From: Cyclina sinensis
Lineage: Eukaryota; Mollusca; Bivalvia; Venerida; Veneridae
Direction of reading: 5' to 3'
Assembly (NCBI GenBank): GCA_012932295.1
Contig: JAAONU010000003.1
Coordinates: 29,002,361 to 29,066,360 of the forward strand
Length of the DNA stretch: 64,000 nt
Part shown: positions 1-10,642 of the stretch, piece after piece
Layout: each line of letters opens with the position of its first letter
Numbering within the stretch: position 1 is the stretch's first letter
Notes under the pieces: model-generated
The model's database searches: none
Seen by the model: the letters and a program-made list of their open reading frames with translations, nothing else
What the model was told of the DNA's origin: nothing
Position numbers and translations under genes: made by a program

Positions 1-177
1 GTTTCTAGTGGAATTGGTTCAGGGTTATATAATGTTACTACAGGAGCTGTTGGTTATGGTGTAGGTGGAGTCAAGTGGGTTGCTGGGAAAAGTTATGATG
101 TTGGATCAGCTGTAGCAAGCCGGGTGAAAGTTCCACCAGTACCAGGACTATCCAAAAAAAAGGACAAGAAGGAGTAG
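1..177 (+). CDS. Last coding exon of a TMEM263-like small membrane protein (partial)
   Basis: Frame 1 is open from the first base to a TAG at 175-177, giving 58 residues; the 5' part of the gene lies outside the window. The peptide is rich in Gly, Val and Ala, with repeated small-residue motifs (GIGSGLYNV, TTGAVGYGVGG, WVAGKSYDVG), and ends in a charged tail, SKKKDKKE. From memory this resembles the C-terminus of vertebrate TMEM263 (C12orf23), which has a Gly/Val-rich membrane segment and ends in GKKKDKSD. TMEM263 is a small two-pass membrane protein linked to skeletal growth in vertebrates; its biochemical role is poorly known. A T-rich stretch follows, consistent with a 3' UTR; AATAAA at 1147-1152 is one possible polyadenylation signal. 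The identity is inferred from 58 residues only. Confidence 0.6.
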   Translation, partial: VSSGIGSGLYNVTTGAVGYGVGGVKWVAGKSYDVGSAVASRVKVPPVPGLSKKKDKKE

Positions 178-1440
178 TGAAAAACAGGATTAGTAATTTA
201 TTAAACTTGATTGGTTAATGGGTGATTATTGTTGAAATCCAAATTTAAGCTTTTTACAAGCTCTTTTGTGAGGTTATGTGCAATGTCTTTGGAAAAAGAG
301 AACATTGAGACAAAGATAGATGATATACTATGTTTGTGCTGTAAGGAGGCAGTTGATGTGATCAGAGTTACCATCCACCTACAGGTGCTACTATAGTAGG
401 CCTACAGATAAGTTGTTTTATGACAAACCTGTTATCTTACTGGCCTAGAAAATATAGATTTTTGCGAAATTAGATTGTTATTTTTTTGTAAAGTAGAAAT
501 ATTTGTTATGTCAGTGCCCAAGTGCATAAAAGGTGGTGTATATATTATTTTAAAGAAACACTCATCTGTCTGCAGGTGGGAATCAAAGTTTGTTTATATA
601 GAAGAAATTGGGGTTTCTTTTCAAAAGTTCTGTCTGCTGATATAGAGAAGAAATCTGGGTTTCTTTTTAAAAGTTATGCCTGCTTATCTATAGCTTCGCA
701 CAAAATGTACTGAGATGGGATGTTATTTTCCAAGCAACTTCTATTTTCTGTAAATATTAGACATAATTTTGAGCATTAGTATGCATTATTGGTTGTCTCC
801 CTTGGTACAAAATAGGTATAGAAAGATCTGAAGTTATAAGAAGCTTATAATTGTTAATGTTCAGTATTATAAGTACAGCTGGGTCCTGATAAATATAATT
901 ATAACTCTGGAGAAATATGTTATTGTGAGTGCTTCTCCTTGTGGTTTAGGCATCACTGGAAATTCCATTTTGTTGAAGTGAAATCTTAAAACATTTGGTC
1001 TGTAGCAAAAAACTTTCCTGACATGTATTGGAACAATGAAAATTCTGACATTTCTGCACATGGGCTGTCTATATGTGTTTCCAGTATTGTACATAAATTC
1101 TCTTCTGTGTATTTCTATTCTCCAATGTCCCAATACAGACATGGGGAATAAAATAACAATTTAATCGAGTGCATGTTATGTGTAAGAGTGAATGTGTCTA
1201 ACAGCCCAAGTAAAGTGCTCATTTTTATACCTTGATATGCACATCACACTTCATTCTTATATTAATGATCAAGATTATTTTTTGTCCAATCACATTGCAG
1301 TATTTTTCAAATTTCTTGTAAGTCTAACTTTTGTTACTGTGTACTAACTAAATTGAATTTACTTAATCAGGTCCGTCTAACCACGTGGTTCAGAGAGTTG
1401 TTTTGTATTTAGTTGAAAAATAATGTTGATCATTAGATAG
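178..1440 (+). other. Probable 3' UTR / intergenic DNA
   Basis: No convincing coding potential. T-rich on the + strand after the TMEM263-like stop codon. AATAAA occurs at 1147-1152. Short open frames on either strand here lack splice context or recognisable motifs. Confidence 0.4.
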
Positions 1441-1540
1441 GTTATCGTTTAATAATACACATTAACAAAAATAATTGGTCACGTGCCTGCGGCACGCCTG
1501 ACCAATTTATTTTTGTTAATGCGTATTATTAAACACTAAC
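1441..1540. repeat. 100-bp near-perfect palindrome (hairpin MITE-like)
   Basis: Two arms of about 48 bp face each other around a loop of a few bases. The left arm contains ATTAACAAAAATA-ATTGGTCA and the right arm its complement, ending in a GGCACG/CGTGCC stem next to the loop. The arms differ by a handful of substitutions and one indel. There is no coding content. Confidence 0.8.
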
Positions 1541-1624
1541 TTATACTTCATTATTATATAAATATTCTAGCTGGCTAGTTTAAAGTTGGTGCTCTTTGTT
1601 TATAACTGTATAATTGTTATAAGT

Positions 1625-1869
1625 TGGTGAGATAAATAGATATAATAGTTAGGTGAGATAAATAAATATAATAGTTAGGTGAGATAAATAAATATAATAG
1701 ATGAGATAAATAAATGTAATAGTTAGGTGAGATAAATAAATATAATAGTTAGGTGAGATAAATAAATATAATAGTTAGGTGAGATAAATAAATAAATATA
1801 ATAGTTAGGTGAGATAAATAAATATAATAGTTAGGTGAGATAGATAAATATAATAGTTAGGTGAGATAA
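1625..1869 (+). repeat. 26-bp tandem repeat, about 9-10 copies
   Basis: The unit is built around GAGATAAATAAATATAATAG followed by TTAGGT. One copy lacks the TTAGGT part and one has an extra AAAT. A simple AT-rich minisatellite; open frames crossing it are not genes. Confidence 0.9.
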
Positions 1870-2063
1870 GTACCAAAGATAACAAGATGCATAACAGTGC
1901 TGTTTTGGATTTCCCAAGTCTGCTAAATAGGGATTTAAATAGCACTCTGCCTTGTTGTAAATAAAATACTTTTAAGAAAATGTGCCATTTATTACACATT
2001 CGGATGCTTAGAAATATTGTAAAGTTTTATAATGAATGCAGAAGAACTGTTAACAATTATATT

Positions 2064-2120
2064 TTACCACCAGTGTTTTAAGTTTACCACCAGTGTTCTA
2101 AGTTTACCACCAGTATTTTA
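2064..2120 (+). repeat. About 20-bp tandem repeat, three copies
   Basis: Three consecutive units of GTTTACCACCAGTGTTTTAA type, with minor substitutions. Confidence 0.8.
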
Positions 2121-2205
2121 AGATTTTAGTTTTTGTGCTTATGTCAAGTTTATTTTAGGATCAGTATTACTATTTCAAGATGTTAATGTGAAAAAGTACT
2201 GCTTT

Positions 2206-3854
2206 TTAGCTCACCTGAGCATGCTCATGTGAGCTTTTAGGATCCTTGATTGTCTGGCGTCCGTCCGTCCGTCGTCCACAATTCATTCAAACGACATCTC
2301 CTCTGAAACCACTGGGCAAAATTTAATGAAACTTGCCTAAAATGTTCCTTGCATGAAGCTCTACCAAATTTGTTCAAATGGTTCCGGTTCATTGCATTTC
2401 TGGGTCACAGGAGCTAAAAACAGATTTTAAAAGTTGGATCTTTAAAAATCTTCTTATCAGAAACCACAAGGCCTGGAGCTTTGATCTTTGGTATAAAGCA
2501 TCATCTAGTGGACCTCTACCAAGTTTGTTCAAATTATGATCCTGGGGTCAAAAATGGCCCCGCCCCAGGGGTAACTTGTTTTACATAGAGTTATATAGGA
2601 AAAACTTTAAAAATCTTCTTGTCAGAAACCGTAAGGCATAGAGCTTAGATATTTGGTGTGCAGCATTGTCTAGTGGACCTCTACCAAGTTTGTTCAAATC
2701 ATGGCCTCTGGGTCAAAAATGACCCCGCCCCAGGGGTAACTTGTTTTACATAGAGTTATATAGGAAAAACTTTAAAAATCTTCTTGTCACAAACCCTAAG
2801 GCATAGAGCTTAGATATTTGGTGTGTAGCATTGTCTAGTTGACGTCTACCAAGTTTGTTCAAATTATAACTCTGGGGTGAAATTTGGCACCACCCTTGGG
2901 TCATTGGTTTTACATAGACTTATATAGGAAAAACTTCAAAAATCTTCTTGTCAGAAACCACAAGGCCCTGAGCCTTAAGATTTGGTATGTAGCATTGTTT
3001 AGTGGACCTCTACCAAGTTTGTTCAAATTATACCCCTGGGGTCAAATTTGGCCCCACCCCGGGGTCATTGGTTTTACATAGGCTTATATGGTGAAAACTT
3101 TGAAAATCTTCTTGTAGAAGGAGAAGTAACATTTTCAGTCCAAATAATCTGGAAATTTGTTAGACAGGTTGTTTCTATGATTTCTAGCTCAAGTTCGAAT
3201 ATGGGTCATCTGGGTTCAAAAACTAGGTCACAGAGCTCGAAATAGAAAAACCTTGTTAACACTCTAGAGGTTACATTTTCAGTCAAAATATCCCAGAAAT
3301 TTGTCAGAAAGGTTTTTTTGATGATTTTTAGCTCAAGCTCAAAATTGGGTCATCTGGGGTCGAAAAATAGGTCACAGAGCCGAAATATGAAAAAACCTTG
3401 TTAACACTCTAGAGGTAACATTTTCAGTTCAAATAACCTGGAATCTGTCAGAAAGGTTGTTTCAATGATTTCTAGGTTAAATTTGAATATGGGTCATCTG
3501 AAATCAAAAACTAGGTCACAGAGCCCAAAAATAGAACACTCTAGAAGCTACTTTTCAGTCCAAATATTCTCGAAATTTGTCAGAGAATGTTTAAGTGATT
3601 TCTAGCTCAGATTCGAATAAAGGTCATCTGGGGTCAAAAACTAGGTCACAGACCCCAAATATGGAAAAACCTTGTGTTTGAGGTAACATTTTCAGTTCAA
3701 ACAACCTTGAAATTTGTCAGAAAGATTGTTTCAATAATTTCTAGGTCAAGTTCGAATATGGGTCATCTTGGGTCAATTAACCAGGTCCATAGCAACTTTG
3801 TTTAAAGCAGTCATATTCAGGTGAGCGATATAGGGCCATCATGGCCCTCTTGTT
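2206..3854 (+). mobile_element. Non-autonomous element with GCTCACCTGA ends, about 1.65 kb
   Basis: The left end has AGCTCACCTGAGC and the right end TCAGGTGAGCGAT, giving a 10-bp terminal inverted repeat (GCTCACCTGA). Each end can also fold locally: AGCTCAC...GTGAGCT on the left, and a near-palindrome AGGGCCATCATGGCCCT on the right. A GTCCGTCC run lies near the left end. The interior has two families of diverged tandem units: about 170 bp (AAAACTT...AATCTTCTTGTCAGAAACC...ACCAAGTTTGTTCAAA) and about 120 bp (ACATTTTCAGT...GGGTCATCTGGGGTC...CTAGGTCACAGA). No transposase frame is visible. A longer copy lies in the opposite orientation at 25190-27586. Confidence 0.75.
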
Positions 3855-3946
3855 TTACTTAATAGCAGATGAAGTTAATGTCATTCACAACTTGATTTAC
3901 ATGTTGAGTAGTCTATTACTGTTTAAGAATGATAACAGTACTTTAA

Positions 3947-4385
3947 AGCAACTGACTCACAGAATTTAGCTGAAATTTTGTTTTTCTTTAAAATTTAAGA
4001 GAAGTTAATTTACTATGGAAAAAACATCATATTATGCTTCTAAACATCATGAAAACTGAAAAAAAAGTTTCGACATAACTGGGATTCGAACCTATGACCT
4101 TTCAGTCAGTAAAATATAGAGCAACGATCTTAACCACTGAGCCACAGAGACTAGTTATCAAGTTTCATCAAAATTAATCTTATAACTAAAGTATTTACCC
4201 TGTGACTAACAGGTTAATTTTTTTTACCCATAAAAGTGTGTTAAACTTTATATTTTGATGTTTTTCTGTAACAAAAAATGAGTCAGTCACTTAGTTTAGA
4301 TATGTTCTTCACAATTACAGCAAGAATTTCAAGATGTATAAACATTTTTTTTTTTCATCGTCGGCTCATCTGCGAGTCAGTCGCT
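3947..4385. mobile_element. TTAA-flanked MITE (439 bp) carrying a tRNA-like core
   Basis: The left end is TTAA then AGCAACTGACTCACAGA; the right end is TCTGCGAGTCAGTCGCT then TTAA. These are 17-bp terminal inverted repeats with two mismatches, flanked by TTAA at 3943-3946 and 4386-4389. TTAA duplication is typical of piggyBac-type transposition. There is no transposase. A tRNA-derived sequence lies inside on the minus strand. A second element of the same plan and length is at 34999-35431. Confidence 0.7.
4066..4152 (-). repeat. tRNA-derived (SINE-like) sequence with intact A and B boxes
   Basis: Read on the minus strand, it has a box A match (TGGCTCAGTGGTTAAGA) and a perfect pol III box B (GGTTCGAATCC) about 45 bases later. 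The acceptor arms do not pair and the anticodon arm is not convincing, so I take it as a tRNA-derived SINE head and not a working tRNA gene. It sits inside the TTAA-flanked MITE. Confidence 0.65.
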
Positions 4386-4389
4386 TTAA

Positions 4390-5765
4390 AATGGTTTCTT
4401 TCAAAAGAGAGCTTGCAAATAAAATGTTCGAGATGAAAAACATCAGTTTATCATGGATGACTATTTATTTAAAATAGTGTTTAACTTATCTTTTACAAGA
4501 ACTTTTAAAAGTCAAGATGCAGAATGTACTTATTTTCTGTTCACTTGGAACGGTCAAGTTTCAGACATTGCTGTAATGTAACTTAACTGTGATGGTTACA
4601 GCATTAAGGAAAAACATTACATTGGAGTTTCATTGTTCCTGGGCAGACTTTTACTGAGACTTATCAATGCAACATCATTAAGTTTAAATTATAGATATTT
4701 TATTTTTATAAATATATATAAAATGCATCATTATAGTAGATATAGTCAGGCATTAATTTGTCTTCTCTATAATAACATACATGTACTGTAGATAAATAGT
4801 GTTAACCCAGTTATCAGCAGAATACTTTGTACATGGGTATGTTATTTCAGATATTTTGAGTTTCACTGAAGTGAATTTTTTCTCATTAATGAACAGTGAC
4901 TTTTACAAAATTTTATAATCAGTATTCTAACCTCTGATTTAGGTAATAAATAGCTAGAACTGTGAACATAGAGCTCTGGTTCTGTACCTAAAATGTGTAA
5001 ATTTGAAAGGACCTCCACTGAGTAATGTATGTCTTGTATTTTCGTTTGTCAGATAACGCTGTTGTAAACTCAATGTCAATGTGTAAGTGTCTGTCATTAG
5101 TTATTGTAACATGTGAATTTTATGTTTGACTTTAACATTTTGTAGTCATTGTTTTACATGTTAAAATTTGCTGTTGTTTATTGTTGTAAGTTCTATTTTC
5201 TGTTTTCAATTACATTACAGTTGTGGTGGTAGTATCAGGCAGAAATGTTAGCTGTGGTTGTTTTGATAATTTACTTTCAATATTATTTACCATTTTTCAT
5301 AATGCATTAATATCTCTATGATATCAAATATTCAACATGAGTTGTAAACAAGAATGTTCAGATGATAAATTGTTTGGCTTGTTACTTCAAATTTTGTTGC
5401 CAGTTGCAAGCTCTGGCTTGATATCTTAATGAATCTTTATGTATAATGGCTTGTGATAATAGAAGTGCCAAAGTATTTTTTCATGTTAAGATAGATTTGA
5501 CCACTTTTTGTCTTTTCTGTCTGCCATCACAATACAAGCCTATGTATATTGAACTACATTTTGTTGTTCCAAGCTGATGTTACATTCTCAAACTAATTTG
5601 AATGCAACGCAATCAGTGTGAAGATAAAATATTATGAATGTTTATGTCAGGTAAACTTTTGGTTTTTCTTCAGTATTTTCCCAAAGATGTTAAGATGTTT
5701 ATTGTTTGTGTCAGGTAAACTTTTTTAGTTTTTCCTCTTTACTTTCCCAAAGACTTTAAGAATTG
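4390..5765 (+). other. No gene seen; AT-rich DNA
   Basis: Nothing recognisable as coding on either strand. A two-copy imperfect duplication of about 65 bp lies at 5637-5760, sharing TCAGGTAAACTTTT and TTTTCCCAAAGA. Confidence 0.4.
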
Positions 5766-5985
5766 GTTCAGGTTTTTCCGATACAATATTGACATTTAAT
5801 TGCATAAATGAACTGTACTGGTTTAGGTTTTTCCGATACAATATTGACATTTAATTGCATAAATGAACTGTATTGGTTTAGGTTTTTCCGATACAATATT
5901 GACATTTAATTGCATAAATGAACTGTATTGGTTCAGGTTTTTCCGATTCAATATTGACATTTAATTGCATAAATGAACTGTATTC
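5766..5985 (+). repeat. 55-bp tandem repeat, four copies
   Basis: Copies begin at GGTTTTTCCG at 5771, 5826, 5881 and 5936, an exact 55-bp period. Each contains ATTGACATTTAATTGCATAA. Very little divergence, so the expansion is recent. Confidence 0.92.
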
Positions 5986-6644
5986 ATGCATGTCTATTGT
6001 AAAATACTGAATTACTGAAACTCATTTTTGTCTGCCATTGTTTTGTATTGAATTGTACTCAGTTGATTAACTGACCAGATCTGTAAATGTGTTTGTGTAT
6101 TTATGTGCAGATAACAGTCTGATTTCATGGTTATTATTTTCTGGTTGACATAAAAGACTTGAGAAATAACACTAAATCAACTTTCAAGTATTGAAACAGA
6201 AGAAATGCAAATATTTTATGTATTGTCATTAGAAGCAGTATTTGGTAGGACAGGACATCAAAGTCCGGTAAAAGTATTACCTTGCATAATGTACATAATG
6301 GACTTGTCCATCTTTCAGACTGGTCTAATCTATCATCATTTATAGGGGTATAAATACTGCACTGTGAACAGTGCCTCATGTAATTATAATGTGATAGGCA
6401 AAGCTTGATTTGTTCAGTGTTGGTACATATCTGACATTCCTTTTGTTTTTAATACAGCTAGATTTTACATTACTGGGAAATGGAAGATAAATAAACATGA
6501 AAAATTTCTACTTGGTCACTTTTTAAATTTGGTTATGTGAAATTGGCAGTAAAAGAAATTCTGTTTTATTAATTGTTATTGTTCTCAGGAAACGTGTTTG
6601 ATAGTTTGATCAAGATAAGAGTTATCTGTAATGATTTCTATAAG

Positions 6645-7535
6645 TTAGCTTACATGAGCACAGTTTTCAGGGTGAGCTTTTGTTTAACAGCGTTAGTTCA
6701 TAAAGATTTTGATTTGTAAACACTACAGAAACTTTTAATGCAGTCATCATAAACCTTTCTTAAAATGTTCTTCTAAATGATCTTTCCAATGGGTTCACAA
6801 CTGGGTCATGTTGGTAAAAAATCTAGGTCACCAGTCAAAATCAAAGGAAAACCTTGGGAACACTGTATGCCTCACCCTTTATCCTATCTTCATGAAGCTA
6901 GTTTGTATGTCTTGATGACCATTTTGACAAGTTTGGAAATAGGTCATACAGGTTCAAAAACTAGACAAGCAGCTATGATCAAATGACAACCATGTTATTA
7001 TTCCAGAGATCATTTTATCATTTTATTTTGCCCTGTCTCCAGGATATTTGGTAAAATTGTTTGTTTTGATGATCTCCAGGACACAGAATCAGCAAGGTCA
7101 TGTTCAAAATGTTGGTCACTAGCACATATCAGTGAGAAATCTTATGCTCAATCTATAGGTCCATTTTTCTTCAAGAAATTAATTAAGAATGTTTGTTTTG
7201 ATAATCTCCTGGGTGAGGGTTAGTAGATCAAAACGACCATTCAGATTGGTTAATTCTCCTACTGGCCGCTGTTGTGTTTGCCTTTGTGACCAATGCAGAC
7301 CAAAGTCAGACTGCACATCTGATTATGGTCTGCACTATTTTCCTCTCAGTTGGTAAATTTTCAATAAGCACCCCTGTAAACAATTAATTGATCTGTCCAA
7401 ATTGAAAGATGGACAAGTCCATTTAAGATATTTAGCAGGCTAAAGAGTTAAAAATCATATTCGACCATTATGTTTTCAGAAAGGTCATTGGAACTCTGGA
7501 AAGCCATACAGTGTTATCATAGGCTTAGCCCTCTT
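6645..7535 (+). mobile_element. Degenerate copy of the GCTCACCTGA element family
   Basis: The start (TAGCTTACATGAGCACAG then GGGTGAGCTTTTG) and the end (TTAGCCCTCTTGTTGT) match the two ends of the 2206-3854 element in a decayed form. The interior keeps motifs such as CTGGGTCATGTTGG and CTAGGTCAC. It contains the repeat at 7225-7452. Confidence 0.5.
7225..7452 (+). repeat. Dispersed repeat of about 200 bp, copy 1
   Basis: Shares long blocks with 50495-50692: TGTGTTTGCCTTTG, CAATAAGCACCCCT, AGATGGACAAGTCCATTT and ATTTAGCAGGCTAA. Partial inverted copies are at about 6290-6330 and 15985-16050. No coding potential. Confidence 0.7.
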
Positions 7536-10500
7536 GTTGTTTTCAAAATACAAACATAGGTGACCAGTTAGAAAAATTTGCTCAGCGTATATGAAGTTGT
7601 AAAAATGTATATGTCAGTAATAGTTTGAGATAATCAAACATTTTTTTTAAGTTTAAAAGATTTTTATACTTCATAGAGAATAACTAGACCAGTAGCTTTA
7701 GAAATGGTACCAACATTTTCAGTGTTTTTTAAAATGTAGAAACTTAACTTATATTTGTTACAGTTTTCATAGCAAGAATATTCAAGGCTGTGTTAAGAAC
7801 TTAATGTTAGACTTCTGTTTACATTTAAATATTTTTTTACCTGTCAGTTAGTATCTAGTCATTTCAGTAAGAATGATGAACATAACATTTCTGAATATTG
7901 GTGCAGTTTTTGTTATGGATTTGTTTTGCTTTAAACAAAATGTATTTTTAAGTATTGGTGTTTTTAATTGTACAATGATGTTTGGTGAGAATGTATGATC
8001 TTTTGTTGATCGTAAATGTTTAATATGTTTAATCGTACAGAAGAATACCACAATAATCCTGAAGTAAACCAGTATTAGGTTACAACTTATGCCATATTTA
8101 ATAGATTTTTTTTTGTCTGTGAATATGGAATATATATCATTAAAAATTGTTACATTTGAATATTTTCCTAGTAAGCTTGTAACGTATTAACCAACATCTT
8201 GCCTTTTCATCAGAATTTCATGAAAATGTTGACGCTTAGGGTTATGAAAGTTTAATGTTGTTTTTGATAACTGTTTATTATTGTTAAAACTTTTTTTCAC
8301 CAGCTTTAGGTCTAAAAGATAAGAATATAAATAAATATATATTAGAATGAATATTTTAAATGGTGTTATTGTATGTGATGACAATCTTAATAGTTGCATT
8401 TCAGAGACAGTAAAGGTTATATGCTTATAAAGATTTTTAATCACATCTAGTCACTCTGTTCTTTCTGTTAAGTGAATCTCGGCAAACAGTACTGTCATTA
8501 AGTTTGTTCTAAATTGTAATAGTTTTAGTTTTCAAGTTTTTTTTAAGTAGTAGGAAAAGAAAAAAAAGGGTTTATGCCAAATAAAGAAACAACATTGAAT
8601 TTTTTTTGGCCTTATCAGATGTGGAGAAATATTTAGATGTGATGAATATCCCTTAGATAAGCCAGTTAGATAGTTAGTTTTTCCATAGACTAAGACAGAA
8701 TATAGATGACTCCTTCGACAATCTATTTACGAAAGGACATAACTTAATGAGTGTTAGACAATGTTTATCTGAATTCAGTAGTTGTTTTTGTCTGTTGCTG
8801 ATCTAAGAAAAATATTAAACATTGTCATTGTGTCAGAGTTTAAGTTGTACATATGTATGTGCTTTTGTTTGTTCAGAATATCATTGATCTTGTTCTTTAG
8901 TTAAGAGGTCTTAAATGTTGTTGGCTTTACATGTTCATGTATAGTCTCATATGTATAGGTGAACTTTCTGGCAATAATTCAAGGTTGAGGAACTTTCAGT
9001 GTCTTAAACTAAAATGATCTCTGTCTGATTCTAGAGCAATAACCTTCTTATGTAAATACAAACACTGATGTTTCTTGTTTAACATAGTGAAAGGTCAAGG
9101 TCGCCTTTATCTCCATGAAAGCAGTGATAATGTCAAGATTGATGTAACTGCACAGAAAACAGTTCAGAATTTTTTCAGCATATGCTATGGTGTTGCTTCT
9201 TGCCATGTATATAGTGTTAGGTTGCCTGAGTATGTATTGCATGCTCAGGTTATGTAATTGACTGTATCCGTTTAAGCATCGTCTGCTGTTTTCATTTTTT
9301 CAAAAGGCAATAGCTCTGATATGTTGTTATTACAAAACTATGGCATTTGAAACAGTGGTGATTTTCATGTTGACTGGGATAATATTCCTTGTAGAACTGT
9401 GGTTGTCATGATGAAGTAAATATTTGTGGTTATAAAGTATTAAAAGTAAGTTAAGGTTAGGTATATAATGTTCAGTAATGATATCTGTTAATCTGGAATC
9501 GAGACTCTGTCGATTTTTTGATGAGTACTTTCTACAGCTAGAAAATGTTCTTGGTCAAAGTTATTTGAAGGAATGTCCTAGAAAAGACGTACAATTCTCC
9601 TTTTTTTTAGTTTGACATGATGGCATTGTAAACCGTGAAAACATCAGTCACTTATGATTATTTCAAAGTTCTGAAAGACTGTAGTTTGTGATGAGCGATA
9701 TTGGATCATGCCAGCTTTCCTGTAATCTGTTAATATGTTGTCTTCCTTTACTTTTTGACGCAGTTATTTACATGTTGGTACATTATATAACATGCCTTGC
9801 CATAACTCCACTATAGATTTTTATGTAAAATGTTCTGTACATAAAATAATATTTTAAATTGATGCAATAAAATGTTAACATTATGTTTTCACTGCGACTT
9901 TTTCTTTGATTTCAATTACGAGGTTTTATTAACACAGCTAATGCTAATTTAAAAATAGATATAAACATGTATACCAGGAAGTGGAAGTTTGCTTGAAAAC
10001 TGCTTACAGTCAAAACCTAATAAATATTCTGGATATCAACATGTCAGTATGATATCCCTGGTAACTGCATGAACTAATACTTGACATGAAATATACTCGT
10101 ACAGATATTTTTGTCAGGACTAACAGAAATTACTTGTCTTCCTTTTTGCAATTTATTTTCATTTTATGATGCTATTACCTTACACGATGCACGTCAATTC
10201 AATGGTTTGCTTCTTGCTACCAACACACTGAAATTTTTATTGGTTTCACCCTTAACACATATTGAAAACAATGTCCTATATGCTTTTTACGTTTACACAG
10301 TAACAATGATTGTACAAAAGTAGGCTTCTTAAAAAGCTCTTTTTGAAGAGGACAAGTGATCTCACAAGCAACCCTTGGAGGATTGCATAATCACTACAAT
10401 ACAAACATGAAACATTGTACAGAACAGAACAGAACAGAATGGTACATCTTAAAAATACAGATTCATAAATATATGACATAACATCACCATATAAACATCT

Positions 10501-10642
10501 GAATATGTTTTCGTATGCCTGTTTCATAAAAGTTACAAGATAAGACCAATATCAACTCGGTTACAATATATATTAATGAGTTTTTAGACACTGTAGGAGG
10601 CCCGTTTTCCGCTGTCTCTGTGGTCAATTAAAGCAGAACATA
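7536..10642. other. Intergenic / 3' UTR stretch between converging genes
   Basis: T-rich on the + strand in its first part, with no convincing exon. AATAAA on + near 9866-9871 could end a very long TMEM263-like 3' UTR. On the minus strand AATAAA at 10241-10236 is a reasonable polyadenylation signal about 400 bp beyond the nicotinamidase stop codon. The short open frames on both strands here lack motifs. Confidence 0.35.

Noticed and set aside
4066..4152. Functional tRNA gene
   Set aside because: A and B boxes are present, but the acceptor stem does not pair and the anticodon arm is not convincing; it lies inside a MITE.
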